Source of the DNA: Chamaelirium japonicum
Taxonomy: Eukaryota > Streptophyta > Magnoliopsida > Liliales > Melanthiaceae
NCBI GenBank assembly: GCA_947650365.1
Contig: CANTAL010000099.1
Span: forward strand, 62,001-126,000
Direction of reading: 5' to 3'
DNA length: 64,000 nt
Shown: one piece after another, positions 25,533-39,200 of the stretch
Position numbering within the stretch: position 1 is the stretch's first letter
Layout: each line of letters begins with the position of its first letter
Translations under genes and position numbers: made by a program
The notes under the pieces: generated by a model
What the model was told of the DNA's origin: nothing
The model's database searches: none
The model's input: only the letters and a program-made list of their open reading frames with translations

Positions 25533-26160
25533 GAATCGTGCGAAGGAATTAGAATGGATCGTACGAATGAATTAGAATGGATCGTACGAATGAATTAGAA
25601 TGAATTAGAATGGATCGTACGAATGTATTAGAATGGATCGTACGAATGAAATAGAATGGATCGTATGAATGAATTAGAATGGATCGTGCGAATGAATTAG
25701 AATGGATCGTACGAATGAAATAGAATGGATTCGCACGAATGTATCCATTCTAATTCAATGGATCGTGCGAATGAATTAGAATGGATCGTATGAATGAATT
25801 AGAATGGATCGTGCGAATGAATTAGAATGGATCGTACGAATGAAATAGAATGGATCGTACGAATGAATTAGAATAGATTGTAAGAATGGATTAGAATGGA
25901 TCATACGATTGAGTAAGAATGGATTGTACGGATGAAATAGAATAGATCGTACGAATGAATTAGAATGGATCGTATGAATGAATTAGAATGGATCGTGCGA
26001 ATGAATTAGAATGGATCGTACGAATAAATTAGAATGGATCGTACAAAGGAATTAGAATGGATCGTACGAATGAATTAGAATGGATCGTACGAATGAATTA
26101 GAATGGATACGAATGGATCGTATGAATGAATTAGAATGGATCGTATGAATGAATTAGAAT
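25533..26160 (-). repeat. Minus-orientation block ending copy 1
   Basis: Includes a single plus unit near 25740-25768 and the ATTGAGTAAG marker at 25908. It ends in the junction palindrome. Confidence 0.87.
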
Positions 26161-26180
26161 GGATCCATTCTAATTCATTC
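26147..26180. repeat. Perfect 34-bp palindrome at duplication junction
   Basis: The half-arm GAATGAATTAGAATGGA is followed immediately by its exact reverse complement, centred on GGATCC with no loop. It is both a minus-to-plus strand switch and the point where copy 1 (ending 26160) meets copy 2 (starting 26176). The next base pair outward (26146 and 26181) breaks the symmetry. Confidence 0.95.
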
Positions 26181-28848
26181 TAATTCATTCGTACGATCCA
26201 TTCTAATTCATTCTAATTCACCATTCTATTTCATTCGTACGATCCATTCTAATTCATTGGATCGTACGAATGAATTAGAATGGATCGTACGAATGAATTA
26301 GAATGGATCGTATGAATGAATTAGAATGGATCGTGCGAATGAATTAGAATGGATCGTACGAATGAAATAGAATGGATCGTACGAATGAATTAGAATAGAT
26401 TGTGCGAATGGATTAGAATGGATCATACGATTGAGTAAGAAAGGATTGTACGAATGAATTAGAATGGATTATACGAATAAATTAGAATGGATCGTACGAA
26501 TGAATTAGAATAGATTGTACGAATGAATTAGAATAGATTGTGCGAATGAATTATAATGGATCGTACGAATGAATTGGAATGGATACATTCGTGCGAATGA
26601 ATTAGAATGGATCGTATGAATGAATTAAAGTGGATACATTTGTACAAATGAATTAGGATGGATCGTATGAATGAATTAGAGTGGATACATTCGTACGAAT
26701 GAATTAGAATAGATTGTGCGAATGAATTAGAATGGATCGTACGAATGAATTAGAATGGATACATTCATGCGAATGAATTAGAATGGATCGTATGAATGAA
26801 TTAGAATGGATCGTGCGAATGAATTAGAATGGATCGTACGAATGAATTAGAATGGATCGTATGAATGAATTAGATTGGATCGTATTAATGAATTAGAATG
26901 GATCGTGCGAATGAATTAGAATGGATCGTACGAATGAATTAGAATGGATCGTACGAATGACTTAGAATGGATCGTTCGAATGAATTAGAATAGATTATGC
27001 GAATGAATTAGAATGGATCGTACGAATGAATTAGAAAGGATACATTCGTGCGAATGAATTAGAATGGATCGTATGAGTGTGAATGAATTAGAATGGATCG
27101 TGCGAATGAATTAGAATGGATCGTACGAATGAAATAGAATGGATTCGCACGAATGTATCCATTCTAATTCAATGGATCGTACGAATGAATTAGAATGGAT
27201 CGTACGAACGAATTAGAATGGATCGTACGAATGAATTAGAATGGATCGTACGAATGAATTAGAATGGATCGTACGAATGAATGAGAATAGATTGTGCGAA
27301 TGAATAAGAATGGATCGTACGAATGAATTAGAATGGATCGTATGAGTGTGAATGAATTAGAATGGATCGTGCGAATGAATTAGAATGGATCGTATTAATG
27401 AATTAGAATGGATCGTGCGAATGAATTAGAATGGATCGTGCGAATGAATTAGAATGGATCGTATGAATGAATTAGAATGGATCGTGCGAATGAATTAGAA
27501 TGGATCGTACGAATGAAATAGAATGGATTCGCACGAATGTATCCATTCTAATTCATTCGTACGATCCATTCTAATTCATTCGCACGATCCATTCTAATTC
27601 ATTCGTACGAATGTATCCATTCTAATTCATTCGTATGATCCATTCTAATTCATTCATACGAATGACTTAGAATGGATACATTCGTGCGAATGAATTAGAA
27701 TGGATCGTACGAAGGAATTAGAATGGATAGTACAAATGAATTAGAATGGATACATTCGTGCGAATCCATTCTATTTCATTCGTAGATCCATTATAATTCA
27801 TCCGTACGGTATGATTAGATCCATTCTAATTCATTCTCACAATCCATTCTAATTCATTCGCACGAATGAATTAGAATGGATCGTACGAATGAATTAGAAT
27901 GGATGGAATTAGAATGAATCGTATTAGTGAATTAGAATGAATCATACCGTACGAATGAATTAGAATGGATCATACGAAGGAATTAGAATGGATCGTACGA
28001 ATGAATTAGAATGGATCGTACGAATGAATTAGAATGGATCGTACGAAGGAATTAGAATGGATCGTACGAAGGAATTAGAATGGATAGTACGAATGAATTA
28101 GAATGGATACCTTCGTGCAAATGAATTAGAATGGATCGTACGAATGAGTAAGAATGGATCGTACGAATGAAATAGAATGGATCGTATGAATGAATTAGAA
28201 TGGATCGTGCGAATGAATTAGAATGGATCGTACGAATGAATTAGAATAGATTGTGCGAATGAATTAGAATGGATCGTACGAAAGAATTATAATGGATCGT
28301 ACGAATGAATTAGAATGGATCGTATGCATGAATTAGAATGGATCGTGCGAATGAATTAGAATGGATCGTATGAATGAATTAGAATGGATCGTACGAATGA
28401 ATTAGAATGGGTCGTATGAATGAATTAGATTGGATCGTATTAATGAATTAGAATGGATCGTACGAATGAATTAGCACGGATTGAATTAGAATGGATCGTA
28501 CGCATGAATTAGAATGGATCGTACGAATGAATTAGAATCGATCGTGGGAATGAATTAGAATGGATCATATGAATGAATTAGAATGGATCGTATGAATGAA
28601 TTAGAATGGATCGTGCGAATAAATTAGAATGGATCGTATGAATGAATTAGAATGGATCGTACGAATGAAATAGAATGGATTGTACGAATGAGATAGAATG
28701 GATCGTACGAATGAATTAGAATGGATACAATCGTGCGAATCCATTTTATTTCATTCGTACGATCCATTCTAATTCATTTGCACGATCCATTCTAATTCAT
28801 TCATACGATCCATTCTAATTCATTCGTACGATCCATTCTATTTCATTC
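26176..28848. repeat. Duplicated segment A' (second copy of A)
   Basis: Second copy of 9668-12340, same length, no gaps seen. Orientation blocks follow A exactly at +16508: minus about 26258-27538, plus 27539-27656, minus 27657-27760, plus 27761-27860, minus 27861-28736, then plus. It starts inside the junction palindrome at 26147-26180 and ends inside another palindrome at 28842-28867, where C begins. Confidence 0.95.
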
Positions 28849-28867
28849 GTACGATCGTACGAATGAA
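28842..28867. repeat. Perfect 26-bp palindrome at left edge of C
   Basis: The half-arm TTCATTCGTACGA is followed directly by its reverse complement. It marks a plus-to-minus switch and spans the A'/C border at 28848/28849, where copy 1 instead continues into B. One mismatch outward, the symmetry continues imperfectly because the flanking units are inverted copies. Confidence 0.93.
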
Positions 28868-29463
28868 TTAGAATGGATTGAATTAGAATGAATCGTACGA
28901 ATGAATTAGAATGAATCATACCGTACGAATGAATTAGAATGGATCATACGAATGAAATAGAATGGATCGTATGAATGAATTAGAATGGATCGTGCGAATG
29001 AATTAGAATGGATCGTATGAATGAATTAGAATGGATCGTACGAATGAATTAGCATGGATTGAATTAGAATGAATCGTACGAATGAATTAGAATGAATCAT
29101 ACCGTACGAATGAATTAGAATGGATCATACGAAGGAATTAGAATGGATCGTACGAATGAATTAGAATGGATCGTACGAATGAATTAGAATGGATTGTATG
29201 AATGAATTAGAATAGATCGTACGAATGAATTAGAATGGATCGTAGAATTAGAATGGATCGTATGAATGAATTAGAATGGATTCATACGAATGAAGTAGAA
29301 TGGATCATATGAATGAATTAGAATGGATCGTGCGAATGAATTAGAATGGATCGTACGAATGAATTAGAATGGATCGTATGAATGAATTAGAATGGATCGT
29401 AGTAATGAATTAGAATGGATCCTACGAATGAATTAGAATAGATTGTGCGAATGAATTAGAATG

Positions 29464-29510
29464 GATCTGGATCGTGTATCCATTCTAATTCATTCGTACG
29501 ACCCATTCTA
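29464..29510 (+). repeat. Strand-switch junction module GATCTGGATCGTGTATCC
   Basis: GATCTGGATCGTGTATCC followed by a CGTACGACCCATTC unit. A near copy (GATCTAGATCGTGTATCC) is at 13777 and 37643, and the reverse complement of the same string is at 16570-16587, 32674-32691 and 40436-40453. At 32674 the match to 29464 extends about 45 bp through the GGGTCGTACG unit. The window itself opens with GTGTATCC and the CGACCCATTC unit, so base 1 may lie just inside another copy. Confidence 0.85.
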
Positions 29511-32079
29511 ATTCATTCGCACAATCCATTCTAATTCAGTCGTACGATCCATTCTAATTCATTCGTACGATTCATTCTAATTCAATCCATTCTAATTCAT
29601 TCGTACGATCCATTATAATTCATTCGCACGATCCATTCTAATTCATTCATACGATCCATTCTATTTCATTCGTACGATCCATTCTTACTCATTCGTACGA
29701 TCCATTCTAATTCATTTGCACGAAGGTATCCATTCTAATTCATTCGTACTATCCATTCTAATTCCTTCGTACGATCCATTCTAATTCCTTCGTACGATCC
29801 ATTCTAATTCATTCGCACGATCCATTCTAATTCATTCATACGATCCATTCTAATTCATTCATACGATCCATTCTAATTCATTCGTACGATCCATTCTAAT
29901 TCATTCATACGATCCATTCTAATTTATTCATACGATCCATTCTAATTTATTCGCACGATCCATTCTAATTCATTCATACGATCCATTCTAATTCATTCAT
30001 ATGATCCATTCTAATTGCTTCGTACGATCCATTCTATTTCATTCGTACGATCCATTCTAATTCATTCATACGATCCATTCGTATCCATTCTAATTCATTC
30101 GTACGATCCATTCTAATTCATTCGTACGATCCATTCTAATTCATTCGTACGATCCATTCTAATTCATTCGCACGATCTATTCTAATTCATTCATACGATC
30201 CATTATAATTCATTCGTACGATCTATTCTATTTCATTCGTACAATCCATTCTTACTCAATCGTATGATCCATTCTAATCCATTCGCACAATCTATTCTAA
30301 TTCATTCGTTCGATCCATTCTATTTTATTCGTACGATCCATTCTATTTCATTCGTACGATCCATTCTAATTCATTCGTACAATCCATTCTAATTCATTCG
30401 TACGATCCATTCTAATTCATTCATACGATCCATTCTATTTCATTCGTACGATCCAATCTTACTCATTCGTACGATCCATCCTAATTCATTTGCACGAAGG
30501 TATCCATTCTAATTCATTCGTACGATCCATTCTAATTCATTCATACGATCCAATCTAATTCATTCATATGATCCATTCTAATTCATTCGCACGAATGTAT
30601 CCATTCTAATTCATTCGCACGATCCATTCTAATTCATTCATACAATCCATTCTAATTCTTTTGCACGAATGTATCCATTAGAATTAATTAGAATGGATCG
30701 TACGAATGATTTAGAATGGATCGTACGAATGAATTAGAATGGATTGAATTAGAATGAATCGTACGAATGAATTAGAGTTGATACATTCGTGTGAATGAAT
30801 TAAAATGGATAATACGAATTAATTAGAATGGATTGTATGAATGAATTAGAATGGATCGTGCGAATGAATTAGAATGGATACATTCGTGCGAATGAATTAG
30901 AATGGATCGTATGAATGAATTAGATTGGATCGTATGCATGAATTAGAATGGATCGTGCGAATGAATTAGAATGGATCGTACGAATGAATTAGAATGGATC
31001 GAACGAATGAATTAGAATGGATCGTACGAATGAGTAAGAATGGATCGTACGAATGAATTAGAATGGATCGTACGAATGAATTAGAATGGATACATTCGTC
31101 CGAATGTATTAGAATGGATCATATGAATGAATTAGAATGGATCGTTTGAGTGAATGCGAATGGATCGTGCGAATGAATTAGAATGGATTGTACTAATGAA
31201 TTAGAATGGATCGTACGAAGGAATTAGAATGGATACATTCGTGCGAATCCATTCTATTTCATTCGTACGATCCATTCTAATTCATTCGCACGAACCATTC
31301 TAATTCATTCATACGATCAATTCTAATTCATTCGTACGATCCATTCTAATTCATTCGTACGATCCATTCTAATTCATTCGCACAATCTATTCTAATTCAT
31401 TCGTACGATCCATTCTAATTCATTCGCACGATCCATTCTAATTCATTCATACGATCCATTCTAATTCATTCGCACGAATGTAACCATTCCAATTCATTTG
31501 TACGATCCATTCTAATTCATTCGCACAATCTATTCTAATTCATTCTTACGATCAATTCTAATTCATTCGCACGTATCCATTCTAATTCATTCATACGATC
31601 CATTCTATTTCATTCGTACGATCCATTCTTACTCATTCGTACGATCCATTCTAATTCATTAGTACGATCCATTCTAATTCATTCGTACGATCCATTCTAA
31701 TTCATTCAGACGATCCATTCTAATTCATTCATACGATCCATTCTAATTCATTCGCACGATCCATTCTAATTCTTTTGCACGAATGTAGCCATTCTAATTC
31801 ATTCGTACGATCTATTCTAATTCATTCGTACGAAGGAATTAGAATGGATCGTATGAATGAATTAGAATGGATCGTACGAATGAATTAGAATGGATCGTAC
31901 GAATGAATTAGAATGGATCGTACGAATGAAATAGAATAGATCGTATGAATGAATTTGAATGGATACGTGCGAATGAATTAGAATTGATCGTACGAATGAA
32001 TTAGAATAGATTGTGCGAATGAATTAGAATGGATCATACGAATGAATTGGAATGGATACATTCGTGCGAATGAATTAGA

Positions 32080-33330
32080 ATGGATCGTACGAATGAAATA
32101 GAATGGATTAGAATGAATTAGAATGGATCGTATGAATGAATTAGAATGGATCATACGAATGAAATAGAATGGATTCGCACGAATGTATCCATTCTAATTC
32201 AATGGATCGTGCGAATGAATTAGAATGGATAGTACGAATGAATTAGAATGGCTCGTATGAAGGAATTAGAATGGATCGTACGAATGAATTAGAATGGATC
32301 GTACGAATGAATTAGAATGGATCGTACGAATGAATTAGAATGGATCGTACGAATGAAATAGCATGGATCGTACGAAGGAATTAGAATGGATCGTACGAAT
32401 GAATTAGAGTTGATACATTCGTGTGAATGAATTAAAATGGATAATACGAATGAATTAGAATGGATTGTATGAATGAATTAGAATGGATCGTGCGAATGAA
32501 TTAGAGTTGATACATTCGTGTGAATGAATTAAAATGGATAATACTAATAAATTAGAATGGATTGTATGCATGAATTAGAATGGATCGTACGAAAGAAATA
32601 GAATGGATCGTACGAAGGAATTAGAATGGATCGTACGAATGAATTAGAATGGGTCGTACGAATGAATTAGAATGGATACACGATCCAGATCCATTCTAAT
32701 TCATTCGCACAATCTATTCTAATTCATTCGTAGGATCCATTCTAATTCATTACTAGGATCCATTCTAATTCATTCGCACGATCCATTCTAATTCATTCGT
32801 ACGATCCATTCTAATTCATTCCCACGATCCATTCTAATTCATTCATACGATCCATTCTAATTCATTCGCACGAATGTATCCATTCTAAATGAATTAGAAT
32901 GGATCGTACGAATGAGTAAGAATGGATCATGCGAATGCATTAGAATGGATCATATGAATGAATTAGAATGGATCGTATGAATGAATTAGAATGGATCGTG
33001 CGAATAAATTAGAATGGATCATATGAATGAATTAGAATCGATCGTACGAATGAATTAGAATGGATCATGCGAATGAATTAGAATGGATCGTGCGAATGAA
33101 TTAGAATGGATCGTACGAATGAAATAGAATGGATTGTACGAATGAGATAGAATGGATCGTACGAATGACTTAGAATGGATAATTCATGTGAATGAATTAG
33201 AATGGATCATACGAATGAATTAGAATGGATTCATTCGTGCGAATGAATTAGAATGGATCGTACGAATGAGTAAGAATGGATCGTACGAATGAATTAGAAT
33301 GGATTGAATTAGAATGAATCGTACGAATGA
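32080..33330. repeat. Older relative of 15650-17160
   Basis: Shared markers in order: GGATTAGAATGAATTAG, ATTCGCACGAATGTATCC, GGCTCGTATG/GGCTCATACG, two AGAGTTGATACATTCGTGTG units, the junction GATACACGATCCAGATC, and the GAGATAG/GATTGAATTA set. Offsets drift from about 16423 to 16104 to 16154, so several length changes separate them. Confidence 0.82.
32630..32691 (-). repeat. Strand-switch junction module, inverted copy
   Basis: Reverse complement of the module at 29464-29510, ending GATACACGATCCAGATC and followed by plus units. A second inverted copy is at 16545-16587, repeated at 40411-40453 in B'. Confidence 0.84.
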
Positions 33331-36206
33331 ATTAGAATGGATCGTACGAATGAATTAGAATGGATCGTACGAAGGAATTAGAATGGATAGTGCGAATGAA
33401 TTAGAATGGATCGTACGAATAAATTAGAATGGATCGTACGAATGAATTAGAATGGATCGTATGAATAAATTAGATTGGATCGTATTAATGAATTAGAATG
33501 GATCGTACGAATGAATTAGAAAGGATCATACGAAGGAATTAGAATGGATCGTACGAATGAATTAGAATGGATCGTACGAAGTAATTAGAATGGATCGAAC
33601 GAATGAATTAGAATGGATAGTGTGAATGAGTAAGAATGGATCGTACGAATGAATTAGAATGGATCGTACGAATGAATTAGAATGGATCGTACGAATGAAT
33701 TCGAATGTATCCATTCTTATTCATTCATACGATCCATTCTAATTCATTCGAATGAATTAGAATGGATTCGCACGAATGTATCCATTCTAATTCATTCATA
33801 CGATCCATTCTAATTCATTCGTACGATCCATTCTTACTCATTCGTACGATCCATTCTAATTCATTCGCACGAATGAATCCATTCTAATTCATTCGTATGA
33901 TCCATTCTAATTCATTCGCATGAATGTATCCATTCTAATTCATTCGTACGATCCATTCTAATTCATTTGCACGAATGTATCCATTCTAATTCATTCATAC
34001 AATCCATTCTAATTCATTCATACAATCTATTCTAATTCATTCGTACGATCCATTCTACGATCCATTCTAATTCATTCGTACGTTCCATTCTAATTCATTC
34101 ATACGATCCATTCTAATTCATTCGCACGATCCATTCTAATTCATTCGCATGATCCATTCTAATTCATTCATACGATCCATTCTAATTCATTCGTATGAAT
34201 CCATTCTTACTCATTCGTACGATCCATTCTAATTCATTCGCACGATCCATTGAATTAGAATGGATACATTCGTGCGAATCCATTATATTTCATTCGTACG
34301 ATCCATTCTAATTCATTTGCATGATCCATTCTAATTCATTCATACGATCCATTCTAATTCATTCGTACGATCCATTCTAATTCATTCGTACGATCCATTC
34401 TAATTCATTCGTACGATCAATTCTAATTCATTTGTACGATCCATTCTAATTCATTCGTACGATTCATTCTAATTCAATCCATTCTAATTCATTCCATTCT
34501 AATTCATTCGCACGATCCAGTCGCATTCACTCAAAGGATCCATTCTAATTCATTCATACAATCCATTCTAATTCTTTTGCACGAATGTATCCATTCTAAT
34601 TCATTCATACGATCCATTCGTACGAATGAATGAGAATGGATACGTGCGAATGAATTAGAATTGTGAATTAGAATGGATCATACGAAGGAATTAGAATGGA
34701 TCGTGCTAATGAATTAGAATGGATTGTGCGAATGAATTAGAATGGATCGTACGAATGACTTAGAATGGATCGTTCGAATGAATTAGAATAGATTGTGCGA
34801 ATGAATTAGAATGGATCGTACGAATGAATTAGAAAGGATACATTCGTGCGAATGAATTAGAATGGATCGTATGAGTGTGAATGAATTAGAATGGATCATG
34901 CGAATGAATTAGAATGGATCGTATTAATGAATTAGAATGGATCGTGCGAATGAATTAGAATGGATCGTACGAATGAGTAAGAATATATCGTGCGAATGAA
35001 TTAGAATGGATTGTACGAATGAATTAGAATGGATCATACGAATGAATTAGAATGGATACATTCGTGCGAATCCATTTTATTTCATTCGTACGATCCATTC
35101 TAATTCATTCGCACGATCCATTCTAATTCATTCATACGATCCATTCTAATTCATTCGTACGATCCATTCTAATTCATTCGTACAATCCATTCTAATTCAT
35201 TCGTACGATCCATTCTAATTCATTCATACGATCCATTCTAATTCATTAGCACATTCTATTCTAATTCATTCGTACGATCCATTCTAATTCATTCGCACGA
35301 TCCATTCTAATTCATTCGCACGAATGTATCCATTCTAATTCATTTGTACGAATGTATCCACTCTAATTCATTCGTACGATCCATTCTAATTTATTAGTAC
35401 GATCCATTCTAATTCATTCGTACGATCCATTCTAATTCATTTATACGATCCAATCTAATTCATTCATACGATCCATTCTAATTCATTCGTAGGATCCATT
35501 CTAATTCATTCGTACGATCTATTCTAATTCGTGCGAATGTATCCATTCTAATTCATTCGTACGATCCATTAGAATGAATCCATTCTAATTCATTCGTATG
35601 ATCCATTCTAATTCATTTGTACGATCCATTCTAATTCATTCGTACGATCCATTCTAATTCATTCTAATTTATTCGCACGATCCATTCTTTCATTCGTACG
35701 ATCCATTCTAATTCATTCGTACGATCCATTCTAATTCATTCGCACAATCTATTCTAATTCATTCGTACGATCCGTTCTAATTCATTCGCACGACTCATTC
35801 TAATTCATTCGTACGATCCATTCTAATTCATTCGTACGATCCATTCTAATTCATTCACACGATCCATTCTTACTCATTCGTACGATCCATTCTAATTCAT
35901 TTGCACGAAGTTATCCATTCTAATTCATTCGTACTATCCATTCTAATTCATTCGTACGATCCATTCTATTTCATTCGTACGATCCATTCTAATTCATTCA
36001 TACAATCCATTCTAATTCATTCGTACGATCCATTCTAATTCATTCGCACAATCTATTCTAGTTCATTCGAACGATCCATTCTAAGTCATTCGTACGATCC
36101 ATTCTAATTCATTCGTACGATCCATTCTAATTCATTCGCACGATCCATTCTATTTCATTCGTACGATCCATTCTAATTCATTCGCATGATCCATTCTAAT
36201 TCATTC

Positions 36207-39200
36207 ATACGATCCATTCGAATTCATTCGCACGATCCATTCTAATTCATTCGTACGATCCATTCTAATTCATTCGTACGATCCATTCTAATTCATTCGC
36301 ACAATCTATACGTTCCATTCTAATTCATTCGTAAGATCCATTCTAATTCATTCGCACAATCTATTCTAATTGAATAGATTCTAATTAGAATGGATCATAC
36401 GAATGAATTAGAATGGATCATACGAAGGAATTAGAATGGATCATACGAATGAAATAGAATGGATCGTATGAATGAATTAGAATGGATCGTGTGAATGAAT
36501 TAGAATGGATCGTTCTAATTCATTCGCACGATCCATTCTAATTCATTCGCACGAATGTATCCATTCTAATTCATTCGTATGAATAAATTAGAATGGATCA
36601 TACGAATGAATTAGAATGGATACATTCGTGCGAATGACTTAGAATGGATCGTGCGAATGAATTAGAATGGATCGTACGAATGAATTAGAATGGATACATT
36701 CGTGCGAATCCATTCTATTTCATTCGTACGATCCATTCTAATTCATTCGCACGATCCATTCTAATTCATTCATATGATCCATTCTAATTCATTCGTACGA
36801 TCCATTCTAATTCATTCGTACGATCCATTCTAATTCATTCGCACAATCTATTCTAATTCATTCGTACGAATGTATCCACTCTAATTCATTCATACGATCC
36901 ATCCTAATTCATTTGTACGAAAGTATCCACTCTAATTCATTCATACGATCCATTCTAATTCATTCACACGAATGTATCCATTCTAATTCATTCGTACGAT
37001 CCATTCTATCTCATTCGTACAATCCATTCTATTTCATTCGTACGATCCATTCTAATTCATTCGCACGATCCATTCTAATTCATTCATACGATCTATTCTA
37101 ATTCTTTCGCACGAATGTATCCATTCTAATTCATTCGTACGATCCATTCTAATTCATTCATACGATCCATTCTAATTCATTCGTACGATCTATTCTATTT
37201 TATTCGTACAATCCATTCTTACTCAATCGTATGATCCATTCTAATTCATTCGCATGATCCATTCTAATTCATTCGTACGATCGATTCTAATTCATTCATA
37301 CGAATGTATCCATTCTAATTCATTCGTACGATCCATTCTATCTCATTCGTACAATCCATTCTATTTCATTCGTAGGATCCATTCTAATTCATTCGCACGA
37401 TCCATTCTACTCATTCGTACGATCCATTCTAATTCATTCGCACGAATGAATCCATTCTAATTCATTCGTATGATCCATTCTAATTCATTCGTACAATCCA
37501 TTCTATCTCATTCGTACGATCCATTCTTACTCATTTGTACGATCCATTCGTATCCATTCTAATTCATTCGTTAGATCTATTCTAATTCATTCGTACGATC
37601 CTACGAATGAACTAGAATAGATTGTGCGAATGAATTAGAATGGATCTAGATCGTGTATCCATTCTAATTCATTCGTACGACCTATTCTAATTCATTCGTA
37701 CGATCCATTCTAATTCATTCGCACAATCGATTCTAATTGATTCGTACGATCAATTCTATCTCATTCGTATAATCCATTTTATTTCATTCGTACGATCCAT
37801 TCTAATTCATTCGTACGATCCATTCTAATTCATTCGCACGATCCATTCTAATTCATTCGTACGATCCATTCGTACGATCAATTCTATTTCATTCGTACGA
37901 TCCATTCTAATTCATTCACACGATCCATTCTAGTTCATTCATAAGATCCATTCTAATTCATTCGTACGATCTATATTCTAATTCATTCGCACGATCCATT
38001 CTATCTCATTCGTACAATCCATTCTAATTCATTCGTACGATCCATTCTAAATCATTCGCACGATCCATTCTAATTCATTCGCACGATCCATTCTAATTCA
38101 TTCGTACGATCCATTCTAATTCTTTCATACGATCCATTCTAATTCATTCGTACGATCCATTCTATTTCATTCGAATTAGAATGGATCGTACGAATGAATT
38201 AGAATGGATCATGTGAATGAATTAGAATGGATCGTACGAATGAAATAGAATGGATTCGTACGAATGAATTAGAATGGATCGTACGAAGGAATTAGAATGG
38301 ATCGTACGAATGAATTAGAATGGATCGTACGAATGAATTAGAATGGATTGTATTAGAATGAATCGTACGAATGAATTAGAATGAATCATACCGTACGAAT
38401 GAATTAGAAAGGATCATACGAATGAAATAGAATGGATTGTATGAATGAATTAGAATGGATCGTGCGAATAAATTAGAATGGATCGTACGAATGAATTAGA
38501 ATGGATTCGCACGAATGTATCCGTTCTAATTCATTCGTACGATCCATTCTAATTCATTCGCACGATCCATTCTAATTCATTCGCACGAATGTATCCATTC
38601 TAATTCATTCGTTTGAGTGAATGCGAATGGATCGTGCGAATGAATTAGAATGGAATGAATTAGAATGGATTGAATTAGAATGGATCGTACGAATAAATTA
38701 GAATGGATCGTATGAATGAATTAGAATGGATTGTACGAATGAGTAAGAATGGATCGTGCGAATAAATTAGAATGGATTGTACGAATGAATTAGAATGGAT
38801 CGTACGAATGAATTAGAATGGATCGTACGAAGGAATTAGAATGGATCGTACGAATGAATTAGAATGGATCGTGCGAATAAATTAGAATGGATCGTATGAA
38901 TGAATTAGAATGGATCGTGCGAATGAATTAGAATATGGATCGTACGAAGGAATTAGAATGAATCGTACGAATGAATTAGAATGGATCGTGCGAATGAATT
39001 AGAATGGATCGTATGAATGAAATAGAATGGATTCGCACGAATGGATCGTATTAATGAATTAGAATGGATACATTTGTGCAAAAGAATTAGAATGGATTGT
39101 ATGAATGAATTAGAATGGATCGTTTGAGTGAATGCGAATGGATCGTGCGAATGAATTAGAATGGAATGAATTTGAATGGATTAAATTAGAATGAATCGTA

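Larger units (their letters stand above)
9668..26160. repeat. Large tandem duplication, copy 1 (segments A+B)
   Basis: This 16.5-kb stretch matches 26176-49773 nearly base for base, except that copy 2 holds an extra 7358-bp segment (C) between the parts matching A and B. The left edge, 9668, lies a few bases past a minus-to-plus switch near 9661. The right edge, 26160, enters the palindrome that joins the two copies. Copy 1 also has five and seven monomers that copy 2 lacks (19554-19668 and 23115-23275). High identity means the event is recent, or that the assembly has repeated a segment. Confidence 0.93.
12341..26160. repeat. Duplicated segment B (13,820 bp)
   Basis: Matches 36207-49773. 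The first 7.2 kb is at offset 23866 without any length change (checked at 12341, 13100, 13777, 16570, 18051, 18571 and 19553). It is 253 bp longer than B', which is exactly 11 monomers net. It contains at least fifteen orientation blocks, a 250-bp tandem duplication, a 92-bp higher-order array and an 84-bp tandem duplication, all of which recur in B', so they predate the duplication. Confidence 0.95.
28849..36206. repeat. Segment C, present only in copy 2 (7358 bp)
   Basis: This segment lies between A' and B' and is absent between A and B at 12340/12341. It is the same 23-bp satellite: minus 28857-29472, plus 29473-30680, minus 30681-31240, plus 31241-31828, minus 31829-32680, plus 32681-32888, minus 32889-33705, plus 33706-34620, minus 34621-35068, plus from 35069. 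Both C edges follow a TTCATTC string, so loss by exchange between similar units is easy to picture. Parts of C are older, diverged relatives of 15.66-17.3 kb (in B) and of 62.6-64.0 kb. Confidence 0.9.

Noticed and set aside
26161-26175. Fifteen bases between copy 1 and copy 2 as foreign filler
   Set aside because: They complete a normal plus-strand unit and the palindrome; nothing foreign is inserted.
28849-36206. Segment C as an inserted mobile element
   Set aside because: C is made of the same satellite, with no terminal inverted repeats of its own, no target-site duplication that can be told from the repeat, and no coding content.
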